From NCBI RefSeq assembly GCF_047663525.1, contig NC_092589.1, forward strand, positions 105,460,001-105,524,000: a stretch of DNA of 64,000 nt, in the 5' to 3' direction. Shown one piece after another: positions 1-12,019 of the stretch (the stretch's first letter is position 1; every line of letters starts with the position of its first letter). The stretch comes from Anas platyrhynchos (lineage: Eukaryota > Chordata > Aves > Anseriformes > Anatidae). The notes below the pieces were generated by a model. It was not told the origin of the DNA. It searched no databases and saw only the letters and a list, made by a program, of their open reading frames with translations. Both the position numbers and the translations under genes were made by a program.

Positions 1-30
1 TTATACTGAAGGCATTTGTGATGTGGGTAC

Positions 31-556
31 TTCTGGGTTAGCCCCAGCAGGCAGCTCAGCGCCACCCAGCTTCTTGCTCATTCTCTCCAGGTGCCATAGG
101 GAGAGAACTGGAGAGGTAAAAGTGGGAGAACTCATGGGTTGACACACAGACAGCTTACTGGGGCAAGCAGAAGCTGCCTGTGCAAGCCAACAAACCAGGG
201 AACCCGTTCACTGCTTCCCCTCGGCAGGCAGGTGTCAGCCACTGCCTGGCCAGCGGGGCTCAGTGCGTGGAACGGTTTCGTGGGAAGACAAAACCCCAGT
301 TCTGTTGCTGAGCATCACACCCCGTGGTGTGGGACACCCCTTGGGCCAGCCTGGGCCACCTGACCTGGCCGTGTGCCCCCCAGCTCCTGGTGTCCCCCCC
401 AGGTACTCGCAGGGCAGTGAGGAGCAGAACAGCCCCGGGCAGTGTGAGCACTGCTCTGCCACCCGTGTGCAGCATCATTCTTACCCTAAACCCAAAGCAC
501 AGCACCACGCAAGCCTCTATGGAGAAAATTAACTCTGTCCCAGCCAAAACCATGAT
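31..556 (-). mobile_element. Probable solo LTR of an avian endogenous retrovirus (degenerate)
   Basis: Read on the minus strand, the sequence follows from memory the order of an abundant bird LTR: GTTTTGGCTGGGACAGAGTT near the 5' end (about 550-530), the CCCAAACTGG-like and ACCTCAGTG-like mid regions, the TCAACCCATGAG block (about 145-132) and a GGGGCTAACCC 3' end (about 45-33). The 5 bases GGTAC flank both sides (26-30 and 557-561), a fitting target duplication. The terminal TG/CA are mutated, so the insertion is old. No gag, pol or env sequence lies next to it. Confidence 0.65.
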
Positions 557-1707
557 GGTACTGAAACCACAGCAGAGCCAACAAGACACCAATAGCCTTC
601 AATACCAGGTGAGGAGGCATGGCCAAAGCAGGGACACTTCTGTTAAGCAAATCACTCTTTCTTCTTCTGGCACCAGCCAGTGGTTATTTCAAGAGAAAAT
701 TAATTATTACCATTGCGATTACTGATGTCCTTTTCCTTTTTGACAGTCAAATAACATATTAACCTCAGATCTTCACACAATACTTTTGAGTAATGATTTT
801 ATTTTATTGGGGATGGGGGAGAGGGTGGGCTTTGATCTGGTGGGGAAAATCTTTCCCTTTCAGTCTCACTGCAAATTGATGCTGTATTTAGCCATGAAAG
901 ACCAGTTTAAATGGTAACACTCACTGGTGGGGAGCTCTGTGAGGTGAGCTGTGCCCCAGCTTTGTTCCTGGAGCCTGCAGGAGCTGTGCCCAGAGCAGCT
1001 CTGCAGGCCTAGGGTGACTTGCACTCACCCACTGCTTGTCCGTAAGGCCAGGGCTTTGATGTGCAGCCCACAAATTAGCAGATTAATTGTGAGTTAAGTG
1101 CTTGTACAATAGCATGAGGGAAGTCTGCTCCACAGCACACTACCTGCTTGTCTCTTACAGCCTGCTCCCCGTCTGCTCCCTCAGCTTCGGTACTCTCCAC
1201 CCTTGCTGACACGCTCCCACCGTTGCTTTTCCAGCTGCCAGGATGGAGGATGCAGTTTTAGAAGATCAGTGTTTGTCAACTACTTTTCTTTTTTTTTTTA
1301 AATATGAAACCACTTTTACACCAAAGGATGGTGGCTGACTCCAGTAAAGGCCAGGCAGAGCCACAGGTGGGTTTATGGAAGGAGTCTCAGATTTGTTTCA
1401 GGCCTCAGGCAGCTTCCCCACTCAGTAAGGAACGGGGAGCTGAGAAGCCATAGCCTGATCTCTGGGAGATGGGTTTGTATTTCACTGAGGTATTGCCCCC
1501 TTCTTTCAAAAAGTGACCCCAAATGTTACTACTGATGTTAATGAGAGCAGTGACCACCAGAAACATTAGGAGCAGGAGAGCTGCGTTGACCAGAGCAAAG
1601 GCTCTGATGGCCCAGGACTTGGGGAAAGGAAAAGAAAATAAACCACAGCAGCTGGCTGCTGATTTTGTGACAGCTTTGCTGTACTACACAGTGCTCCAGT
1701 TTGCTGT

Positions 1708-1713
1708 AATAAA
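1708..1713 (+). terminator. Possible plus-strand poly(A) signal AATAAA
   Basis: GTAATAAACA followed about 15-30 nt later by a GT-rich stretch (GTGTGGATGGTACAC). It would fit the end of a plus-strand 3' UTR convergent with ODC1, possibly HPCAL1. AATAAA is common by chance, so this is weak. Confidence 0.2.
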
Positions 1714-3837
1714 CATATTCCCAGTGTGGATGGTACACAGGTAACCCCCACAGTCAGGACAGTCTGATTTAGCACGTGACAGATTGCTGTCACTTCAGGT
1801 ATTCTAATGTCCATAAAAAAAAGTGGCAACGGAGCACTAAGATCCTATGGAAGTCAGGCTATGGCTGCTGTGAGATCAGATCAACACCTGAAGTTCTAGA
1901 ACATCTGCTCAACACAATCCAAATTAAGATGACAAATTAAAAGTTGTGTCCTGCTTAAAACCACACCACTGTTACTGTGAAGATTTATTATTCCTACAAG
2001 TACTAGCAATAAGCTAGTAAAACCCATTGATTTTTACATAAAAGATGCAAAAGAAAACAGTTTTCTTAAGCACTAAATACTCTCTTTACCTGTGTCTTAC
2101 AGAGCTGCAGCTGAAGCTACAATGTACCTGTTGTAAAGGTGGCGAGCTGAGGCCAGCTACATCTCTTCTAGGGAACATCACCGAGCTCATCAAAATGCTT
2201 AGCGTGTTGCCACTGTTCCGGCCTCCAGCAGAGAGAAGCAGATGGAATTTTGAGACAAAAGACATTGAAACAGCTAAAACAACTAATCAAGTTAAGTGCA
2301 GATCAAGAAACTAATTGGCAGCCTGACAAATTCCTCTCAGGCAGCTTACTAATTAGCTTCCACACCCTATTGTGTTCAAACTACCTGCTGGGAACAGTCT
2401 CCACTGGCTGAGAATGGAGGAAGCCAGATTGTGCTGCCTGCCCATCGGGGCAGGGGAATCAGTGCTGGCACTGGCTGATGGTGCAGATGTTATCACCTAG
2501 GGTCTCACAACAGCCCTACAGCTGGCTCTTCCATCCCCATTCTCATAGACAGGCTTACCAACAGTTCCCTCAGACACCTGCAGACCTTCCAGTACTTTTA
2601 CTGTGTACGTCCTGTTTTTTCCTCCCCAGTTCAAGCACACTTAGCTCTTACAGAGCAAGATTTAGATGGGAAATTGTTCCAGTACCGACTTTTGGTTACC
2701 TTTCATTACTTCTGCTTTCACACTAGGAATCATCAAGTTTCTGTGAATCTGTAGAAGCTAAAATGAAAACCCCTGGTTTGGTTGCAGGGAGTTTCTTTGG
2801 TATCAGACACAGGCTGTCACTCTCCTGCATGTAGGTACCGCAGTTTGCAGAAGGGTATGTCAGCAGCCAAACAGCTGGCTCCTGTATGTGTGAGAATTCA
2901 GGCAAGTGCTATTCCAGTCACAAGTTTGCAGCTAGGAGTAAAGCAACTTCAAAAAACAAAGCATGACTTCAGCTCAGCTGCTTCCAGAGAAGCAGGAATG
3001 AGTAACTTGCTCCTGTTTACCCAGCTCATTCAGTGAGAGGAGAGCTGAGGCTCTGCTGAAAGCACAGGAGGAAGATAGGAAGATTAAACATTAGCTTTCA
3101 CAGCTGACTTTAAGAAAACAGCTTTGTATTTCTTATCTTGCTAGATCCCCTGTTTATCAGCAATGCAACCCCTCAGCTGACCTTTTAAATTTAAGTTAAA
3201 GTGTTTAGGATTTACATACTGATTTGGTTAAGGTTTTCCTTTACACTACAGGAAGCATTTGCTAAGGTATGCCAGCAACCCAGGGCTTTATGGCCAACAG
3301 AACAGACCTGGGACCTGCAGAGCATATGCTGAAACTATTTTTAACTATTTTTAGCCAAAAAAGTGGCAGTAAACTAGCATCAAGTTAGGTATAAATCAGA
3401 ATGCTCTATTCCAGTAAGCAGATATACCCTATAATGGCTCTTACGGGCTACTACTTATCACATCTAACTCTAGGACCTGAAGCTTATATATTTCCATTAA
3501 TAATAAATTAAGTAAATATCTTTAATTGTATTGCTATTAAATAACTTCTAATTCTATTGCATGCACAAAGGATGTAGTCTCACCCCTTACCTATTTCATA
3601 CTGAAACCTTGAACAAGTGTCAAACACAAGTAAGATTGTGCTGTAGTCAGCCACACAGTGGGAAGAGAGGCTGAAACTGTGTATTTTCATCCTTCCATAT
3701 GTAACAAGCAACTTGTCAATGGCAACCACGGAGCCTGTGCTGTATTATCCCATTACTAACTAGATATGATCTAGTCATTATGCTTGGCCAAAGCAGTTTA
3801 TACCAATTGCAGAGCAATATGAATAAAACCTGCACGT

Positions 3838-3843
3838 TTTATT
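3838..3843 (-). terminator. Possible distal poly(A) signal for ODC1
   Basis: AATAAA on the minus strand, about 230 nt beyond the main signal. ODC1 transcripts in mammals are known to use two poly(A) sites. Nothing else in the sequence supports use of this one. Confidence 0.3.
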
Positions 3844-4051
3844 TGCTATACACTACTGTTAACCCCATGCTCAATAGCTAAAGACAGGTGTGATCCCATT
3901 GGAACTTACACAATATTATGCTGGTAGCCAAGCTTTTGAGGTCACATACAGGAAAAGAAACAAGTTCACTTCCCTACCCATCATGGTTTTTCTCTTCACT
4001 TACATGGCAAGAGCCACCTAAGAGAAATTTGCTGCAGATTAACCAAACATG

Positions 4052-4389
4052 GCCAGTTATTTCAATATACTTTATTTTAAAACAGGTAGGTCACAAAACA
4101 CTAAGCTTAGCCCATTCTGCCATACACAAGCTACAAATACTTGTTTGACAGTTGAGGGTCAGTCTTTAGTAGCATACATGAAAAGTGAATAAAAATCCAT
4201 ATAAAACAATATTCAAATAGTTTCCATAGGAACACAGATAAATGTGACCCATCTCCTAGTCATTTTTGTTGCATTTATGCCAAACCTAAACTTTAAAAAA
4301 AAACACTTAAAAATTCTAGCAAGAATTAAGTTAATGGTCCCCCAAATGCCCTAAATTGACTAAACTTGCAGTTAGTTACTAAATATTAT
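4052..4389 (-). other. ODC1: ODC1 3' UTR
   Basis: About 340 nt from the stop codon (4392-4390) to the expected cleavage point. Several blocks (about 4184-4250, and 4080-4140 continuing into the poly(A) region) are very similar to the human ODC1 3' UTR as I remember it, far above what neutral sequence would retain between birds and mammals. No second gene overlaps it. The exact cleavage site is inferred from the AATAAA position. Confidence 0.8.
4071..4076 (-). terminator. ODC1: ODC1 poly(A) signal AATAAA
   Basis: TTTATT on the plus strand reads AATAAA on the gene strand, within AAAATAAAGTATATTG, a context like the mammalian ODC1 end. Cleavage is expected about 15-25 nt further on, near 4052. 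A second AATAAA on the same strand at 3843-3838 could serve a longer transcript. Confidence 0.85.
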
Positions 4390-7300
4390 CTATACATTAA
4401 TACTAGCTGAAGCACAAGTCGCTGGATATTCAATTCCGCTTTCCCAGGCACAAGAGAGTGGCAGACTAGCAACATCCTGCTCCTCCACTTCAGCTAGGAA
4501 CCCTTGCTCCTTGATCTGCTGCATTAGTTGCCTGGAAAGAAAAAACAGAAGTCAAAAGGCTATTTCACTACAACATGTAAGAAAACATTTTGGTTACTAA
4601 CAACTACAGAAGTTTGACTTTGTAATCTGACAGTACATGCAAGGTGAAGCTGTGTTCACCATCCAGCTGCCCATGTGGTATATGCTCTGACCTTTTACTT
4701 CAACCCATGTAAACAGCTTGTCCTTTACACCTTCCAGTTAAAAGCCACGAACTTTGCTGTACACACATACATAAATGCATAGCAAAAAGCTTTTGTCTGT
4801 GCTAAAGAGATCTGCAGCATAAACCTCACTAATACACTCCCTACAATTAATGAACAGTTTATACTAGTGGTCTCGTTTGGCAAAAAATAAAACCTAAGAG
4901 GTCATATGAGGGTAGAAAGAAGGCCACAGCCGTGGACAACAGTTATATTGGCTTATTCAAGTTCAATATGGCCCAAGCACAAGTATTACATACTAACAGG
5001 CACACAGTGCTACAGTGAACAAGCCAATTACTCTTCTGCAGAGCCAGCTGTAGTTCAGCCAGACAAGTTTGGGCTCCTACAGGAAGCCTAAAGCTTTGTG
5101 TGGCTTATGGAATGCTCCAGGTGACTGAAGGTGTCATTAAAGGGGAAAAAAAAAAAAAGACAATACAACTCTTGCTTATACAGAAGACAAGGCTAACAGA
5201 AGAATGGAGGAAGCTTCCTCTTACTTTTATCATCAGAACTCCCCCAGATTGAAGTTTTTTCAGAATATCTGGGAAGAAGTTAATCATGCTTTTGGGTAAT
5301 ACTGCTGCCCAAATGCTTTCCATCGCTTTAACAGGCAAGCTTCAGTACAGAGATAAGGACTTCCTCTTATGAAAAGACACTTTTATAGAAGACTCAATCC
5401 ATTAACTTGTCTCACACCAAAGAGCATCCAGGTTACTTTCAGCTACTCCTTATAAAAGTGCAATTTCACAGTGTGCTGGTACGCCAGAGGTAATCCTGCT
5501 TTCCTCACTTACCTGAGCAGTAACTTCCTGTTGAAATTTAACACACTGCATTGGGCAGTGAGCCAGAGCCCAACCTAAGTCAACAAACAGCTCTCAAACA
5601 GAACACACTGTGAGGCTACACAGATAAGAACTGGTTTTATATTCCTGTTCCTTACAGTCAGGATTTAGCAAGCTGTCAGTTTAGAAGACAGCGTAATAGC
5701 AGAGCGGTGACTGACTGCTGGGCAGAAAAACTGGCTACAGAACCTGTAATCACTCTGTTGTACCAAACAAAGCCAAGCTAGAGACCCAAGTTAATGAAAA
5801 AACTCCAAGCACTGTCCCTTTAAAACGGCATCTAGACAAAAGTAAATCAGAAAAAAAACAACTGGTAGCACTGATTGTTCTACTAATGTAGCAAAAGCCT
5901 TTTAAGGCATTGCCCTCCACACCAAGATCAAGTTTTCCAAGGACTCCAGCACCACAGCTGTGTGAAGGAACTGCCAACTGACTCAAGCTGTGGTTTCTGT
6001 ACCAAAAGCACTTGATGGATCAAGTTACTCCCACACATTTCAGTTACTAACCATGCTGGTCTTGACATCACGTAATGTATTGTTGGCCTCTGGAATCCAT
6101 TGAAAGTAGAAGCTGCAGCAACAGTGTAGGCACCCATGTTTTCAAACAGGATCCAGTCACCAACTTGCAGCTCTGGCATGTTGAAGCGCTCAACAATACG
6201 ATCGAGGCCGTCACACGTTGGTCCCCATATGCTGCAGGAATAGCAGCTGTCGTCTGGTTTAGGCCGCTAAAGGAAAGAGGATAATTAGTTTGACAGCCAA
6301 AACAGAGCTTCCAGAAGTAATATCATAACTGATACATGCACAGCACTCCACTTCTCCTCTAAAAGGAGGAAGAGCTGATTGCAGTTCCTTCTACACCCTT
6401 GGCTCTGCATTACTTCCACTGCATGCTGCAGAAGTTTACTGCCAAATTCTGTCTACGTGAAGGGAGCAGTGAACAGAAGCGACTAGTGAAGAGGATTTCC
6501 TACCACCAAGCTACAAGCATGAGATACTTCTGGATTACCGTACCTTTTGCAGAACTGGCTTAACATGTGCGTGGTCATACAAGATGCAGTTGAACGACCC
6601 ATAGACTCCGTCATTCACATAGTACATAAGCGTTTTGTCGTTAGCATCGTCTTCATCTGGAAGAAGTAGAGCCACCCATAAGAGTGCTTGAAAAGACACA
6701 TACAGTTGGGCTGGAAGTAAGATTAAGTCTAAGTTTACATACCATCAGAACCTGTTTGCTCCTTTAATACAATTTTTTTGGCAATGATGTTGACCGCCAG
6801 TGTGAATGCTGATGCAACATAGTATCTTCCTGGCTCTGCAATAATCTTTATTCCGGAATCCGAAGGGAAGTATTTATCCAGTGCTGGGTTGATTACACTT
6901 GTGATCTAGGGAGTAACCAGTTGCACATATTACTGTTTCAGCAGCTACTCAGATACTGTTTTAAGTCTGGGATGAAGTCAGTCTTTCTTGCTCAGGATAA
7001 TATGCTGGTCAAACATGGATTAAAATACGCAAGTAGCTAACTATATTGATTGCCTTTGCTTTATTACATTTTCAAAGTTTAAGAAAACAAAAGCAGACAC
7101 TTGCAGCTTAAAAAAACACACACGCACTGTTTGGCTGCTTAAACTTAAGTGAAGTCATCCCTCCTAAACTCATTAAACCAGCATCAGTGACCCGCAAGTC
7201 ACTGCCTTTCAACTTTAATTTCCAGTCCACTTCTGGTTCTGCTAATCACACAACATCCACAGTTAACCATATCCTCAAGAAGTCATCTCACGGGATTTTA

Positions 7301-9940
7301 AGACTATAGAAATCTTTGTCATCACCTTTGAAATCACATTGCCTTCATGAGCACTGTTACTGCCAAATTCTGAAGTTACCAGTGATAAAGCTGCCTCCAA
7401 CTGCTGCACAACTGCATTATGCCATGGAGCCCAGTGACAACAGCACTTGCTCTCGTTGCTTTCCATAAGCCAATACCACGCTAGGAGAAGGCAACTTGCA
7501 TTAAGAGGTATAACAAGTGAGGTGACATTAGCCCACGTTATTAGCAGAAAATTCACTTTGTGGAATTTATTTGCTCTCTCCTGGTGTAAGTCGTTTAACA
7601 CCACTTCAGACTGGGAGGTGTTCTGACAACACTGCTTTAAGTTAGTCCTGTTAATATCCAGCCACCTTGTGTCTCCTAAAACCAAAAGTATTTGTGTGAA
7701 AGCAAACTACACAATTATAACCAGGATTCGGATGTGCTTTTTGATCAAAACAGATCAGACACTGACCTGTTGGCTGCAACAATGCTCATGCCACTCAGAA
7801 CCATGTGGGTTCAGGATTACCTTCCCAGATGGAAGCTTAACCAATCTAGAATGTCTGAAGAAGATCCTCACTGGCATAAACTTCTCTCAGCTGACCATCA
7901 AGTCCACAATTAAAGCTTGCTTTACAAGTTTGATGGCTCTGCTTGTTCATGTAGTCATTCAGCTCTACCTTATGAGCCAATCTAATTTTCAGTTGTCAGA
8001 TACATTCCTCTCTCTTCTAAAATTCCATTTCTGACCACACAAATTCTATTGCCATGAAAAAACATAGCAGAAGAACAGTATTTTGTTTAATGCAGAATGA
8101 TATTCAGAAAGATCCCACAACCCAAGAAGTTCTTAGCAAAGCTGTACCTCTTCAAACTTAAGCTTGACATCTTCAGAGCCAGGGAAGCCACCACCGATGT
8201 CAAGCAGATACATGTTGAAGCCAAGTTCAGCCTAAAATGAAATTAAGCAGAACAGTGTTAAGAAAAGTTTAGTTTTTCAGCTTAAAAATCAACGTGAAAT
8301 CATTCTATTACGATATAGCAACAGAACTAGCTCACTGGGTTCAAGTAACAGCCATTTGAGCTACTGATTTTACTGCACCTGTAGGTGAGTTTTTGCAGAA
8401 CTGTCACTCAGCCAAGACCTCAAGAACTCCAGCATGAAATTAGTGACTTAACAGGCTTTTAACCCCGTAATCAGTTTTACAATTGATTCAGTTCTGCCAT
8501 AACAGTTCCAGATGAAGTAGAATTAGACTTACTCCCATATCAAACACACAGCGGGCATCAGAAATGGCTTGAACGAATGTCTCTGGGTCTGTACATCCAC
8601 TGCCAACATGGAAACTACAAAGAGAGAAAAATATTTGTTGCTGTTTTCTGAGTGAGTCAATAAGTCTATAGAAAACTCAAATCACAACATGCAAAGGCAT
8701 CTTTATTGTCAGGTAGATTAAAGAAATCTTAAAGGGATCACTTAAAGGAGTCTTACTGAATATGACTGCATTTTGCAGTTATCAACGCACCTAACACCAA
8801 CAATGGCAAGGTCCAGCTCCCTTGCACGCTCCAGAAGCAGCCTGCTTGTCTTCAGTGTAGCTCCAAATTTGACACTCAGACGACAAACGGCTTTGGAGTC
8901 ATCAGTTGTGATGCGCAAGACTAATCTAGAAACAGGAAAAAAACAAATGTTTAAGTTCTAGTATGCAAAACATCATTATCAGGCACTTTCAACTTTAGAA
9001 TAAGGCTGAGCTTAAGCATGCAAGCTTTCCTGTCTGTCTCCTCCTTGTGTCAGAAAGTTCTACAAACTTATAGACTTCAGTGGCTGGAAGTAGACCTATT
9101 TTCTCATAATTTTACATTACTTTTTAACTAAAGAAGTTGCTGGTAACAGCAGCTGTTTAATTAACCTAAGAATTCAATCAAGAATTATAAAACAACTACA
9201 GAATAAACTTACTTGGCTTTTGGATGGGCCCTTGCAACTTTCATTAGCTCTACTTCACTATCAAACGTCATCATCTGTACACCACTGCTAGCAGCATGCT
9301 TGATCTGAGATATTTGTTTGCAGGGATTTGCATATATTATTCGCTCCGGAGAGACACCGATGCTCTGTACCAGCTGGATTTCCGTCTGAAGAAAGAACAG
9401 ATTACACTCATAAAAGATTCTCTTTACTTCTAGATGAATAAGCAAATTAATCAATAAAACTAAAGTGAGGGTGCTTGGTTATGCTTTACTGGATACAAAC
9501 CCACCCCGAGGCTGAACATACACTACTACCACAGATCAGAACATGGTCCAGATCTTACCTTACTGGCACAATCAAATCCTGCACCAAGAGCAGCAAGAGT
9601 CTTCACTACAGCTTTGCTGTCATTACATTTGACAGCATAGAATGGGGTTACTCGAGGAAGGGCTTTACGCCACCGTATGTGCTTCTTTATAATATCCCCG
9701 AGGTCAGCAACGTAGAAGGCATCTTTATCATCCTAGAGCAAATACACAAAGTTACAACCGATGGGTAACAGGATAAGCTTGGAGGTCAGCATTTGAGGAG
9801 AGCACCGTGAAACGCAGTCATTTTGCTATCATACTTACAGAAGATGACACTTCATTTATTTTTTGGTCAAGGATATCCTTGGCAGTAAAGCCTTCATCAA
9901 GGAAGGTGAATTCAAATTCTTCATTGCTGAAGTTATTCAT
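4390..9940 (-). CDS. ODC1: Ornithine decarboxylase, ten coding exons (complete)
   Basis: Pyridoxal-phosphate enzyme of the cytosol that decarboxylates ornithine to putrescine, the committed step of polyamine synthesis; it acts as a homodimer. Coding exons, read down the minus strand: 9940-9839, 9732-9559, 9385-9213, 8925-8791, 8614-8533, 8231-8148, 6905-6743, 6656-6544, 6266-6052, 4531-4390. All introns are GT-AG and the joined frame is 1383 nt (460 aa plus stop; mammalian protein 461). It starts [11 protein letters not shown] and ends CASASINV. Visible key residues: PLP lysine K69 in FYAVK, H197 in SFHVGSG, E274-P-G-R277, D332, catalytic C360 in WGPTCDG and Y389. The antizyme-binding segment (about 117-140) and the degron cysteine C441 are present. 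The C-terminal tail differs from mammals: acidic/neutral IEYPAT replaces a basic stretch and is one residue shorter. The ATG at 9940 is chosen because it matches the family start. Confidence 0.98.
4532..6051 (-). other. ODC1: ODC1 last intron
   Basis: 1.5 kb, AT-rich, bounded by a GTTAGT donor and a TTTCCAG acceptor. It contains a poly-A run near 5147-5158 and no recognisable coding or repeat sequence. Confidence 0.7.
6906..8147 (-). other. ODC1: ODC1 intron between the sixth and seventh coding exons
   Basis: 1.24 kb, AT-rich. Several open frames of 70-136 codons cross it, none resembling a known protein. No repeat or RNA gene was recognised, although a small intronic snoRNA could be missed by eye. 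Confidence 0.7.
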
Positions 9941-9987
9941 GATTTCTGAGTTTTTGGGTTTATGCAGAAGGACTTGGGTACAAATTG
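9941..9987 (-). other. ODC1: ODC1 5' UTR part of the first coding exon
   Basis: The exon holding the start codon begins after an acceptor AG at 9988-9989, preceded by a pyrimidine-containing tract on the minus strand. The 47 untranslated nucleotides contain no ATG, so this stretch adds no upstream open frame. The bases just before the start (AGAAATC) match the mammalian leader as I remember it. Confidence 0.8.
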
Positions 9988-12019
9988 CTGATACAGAAAG
10001 AAAAGAAAAACAAAACACAAAAATAAGTCATTAATTCATTGAAGTCATTAATTCAAGATTTCAAATCCATGGTCACTATATGATCACTACTTATAATTGC
10101 CAATTACATGACCACTGATTTCTATAGAGATCACTAACAGCATTAAACAGATGACATCAGATTTAATCAGAACCAAAAAGAGACACTCCACAAAACAGCC
10201 TTCTCAGATTGAAGACAAGTTATCTTCTATTCATAGACTGTATGATGTTCTGAACCCTATTAAAAATACCAAATGCTATTGAATATTTTTAGTCCGTCCC
10301 TGGAAGCTTCCAGCATATTTTCCTTGACCTCCACACTGGAGTTTCTGCTAATGTTGTGGCTAGTGCCTGTGTCAACATACTCAGCACTTTTCTAATATCT
10401 CTTAAGCACTACAGTAGCTCACCAGTTTCTGGGGAAAGGGTTTACTACTTATTAGAGACAGAATTAGAGCATGTTACTGAACTGAGCAGTAACAAGTCTT
10501 ACGAGGTCAATGCAAACTAAGCATTTGGACTTTCACTGCAGTTCTGACTGCATCTAGCAGAGCCTTGAAGTTGCTCTGTCAGTGCTTCGAGCTCCCCTGT
10601 TCTTCTATCCACAACCTCCAGGCTGCATTAAAAGAAAACTTCAGCTGTCAGGAGTGGCAGATACACCCAAGAACAGTGGTTCCTAATTGTGGTGCACAGG
10701 CATACATACATAAAGCCTTGACAGCAATTCCAAGTAACACTTTTTAACAAGGTTTTACAGCAGGCTGTAGTAAATCCATACAGTTAACAAACCAAGCAGC
10801 AAGCCACCCCCTGAAACCCAGAACTAAAAAGCAAAGAGCACATTCTTCTGCCACCCAAAGCCTATCTAGTACCCGGCAAGTTACCTCGGTCACTTTTCCT
10901 GAGCACTCCAAATATAGCACGGCATCCTGCTTCAACTGTTAGTTCAAGCAGTGTGTGCTGCTTTGCAAAGAGCTCAGCAAGCGCAAGACTGTGAGTGACT
11001 CATGGGGAAGATATGGTTTCATGTAACTGTGTCCAGCCCTCTGCCTCCTCTCAGCACTTTTTCCTACATAATCTAGCCGTACAGATTAGGATTGAGGATT
11101 ATGTCAGCTGTAAAGTATTCAGTAATCTTGAGTTACATCACTGCTTGCCCTCTTGTGAAAAAGGGCACTTATTACACATGCAAGATAACCTAAGTTACAT
11201 TTGATAGATTTTTTTTGATTAACAAGGTTCAAAGTCCGCTAGAATCATTCATTTCATTCAGTGTGCACACTAAAACCCATTACACTTCAACCATGATAAC
11301 AACTTGGGCAAGAGATGATAAAACTTCATCCCAGCCTTCAGAAACATATGGCACGTGAAGCACCGCTGCCAAGGGCTACTTCTCAAGGACATTTCCATTT
11401 TATTTTTTTTTTATCATTTCTCACCACGCAAACTAGATCTGAGATTCAAACTCGACTAAGCTCTAACGAAATGAAACCTAGCAATCCTCATCCTCCCCCC
11501 CGCATGCGGCGTTAATTCTCCCAGAAGCTGGATTAAAATCAGCCCTTCAGGCTCTTCCCAAGCGGCTTTCAGAAGCCAGCAAGTTAAAGGCTTCTCGGGC
11601 ACTTGTTCCTACAGACAGCCTGCACCTTGTCGCGGGGAGATGCTGCAGCTCCGCACGGCGCAGCCCGGGGTTTTTAATCAATTAAACCCTTAATGAGGGC
11701 GTTCACACCCCCTCCCCGCGTGGGGCAGCGCTCCAGCCACGTTTCCCCTCACAGCCCGGCGCGGGCTGTGCCGCACGGCCCCACCTCCCCGTTATTTCCC
11801 ATTTACGGCGTAATTACCCCCAGCCGCTGCGCTCTGGGATCTCCTTAGCGCTTAATTCTCCACAGATCCCTCTCAGAGCCCCCCTGAGGAGAAGCGACCC
11901 GCTCCCTCCAGACCCTTCCCGCCGCCCCCGCCTCACAATTCCCCTCACGGCCTCTCCGTCCCCTCCCCGTCCCCCACAGCCCATCCCCGGGGGGCCCCGC
12001 GGCAGCCCCGCGGCCTCAC
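9988..12019 (-). other. ODC1: ODC1 intron 1
   Basis: 2.0 kb. Its 5' third is the GC-rich CpG island, the rest AT-rich. It holds the CACGTG E-box. A short stretch at 10938-10886, bounded by a weak acceptor and a GAG/GTAACT donor, is a possible second leader exon, but I do not consider it supported. No transposable element was recognised. Confidence 0.7.
11352..11357. promoter_or_regulatory. Canonical E-box CACGTG in ODC1 intron 1
   Basis: Palindromic CACGTG about 750 nt into intron 1. Mammalian ODC1 is a classic MYC/MAX target through CACGTG sites in intron 1 (two in human), so position and sequence both fit. I found only one canonical copy in this intron. Confidence 0.6.

Larger units (their letters stand above)
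562..4050. other. Intergenic DNA 3' of ODC1
   Basis: Mostly AT-rich single-copy sequence. I see no conserved exon. In human, the gene next to the ODC1 3' end is HPCAL1, convergent with ODC1; its 3' UTR could reach into the left part here, but its protein-coding exons are not in the window. Confidence 0.6.

Noticed and set aside
7275..7685. 136-codon minus-strand open frame inside ODC1
   Set aside because: It lies wholly within an ODC1 intron; the flanking exons join precisely without it.
10886..10938. Candidate second leader exon of ODC1
   Set aside because: The donor is acceptable but the acceptor has a poor pyrimidine tract and no similarity to the mammalian exon could be seen.
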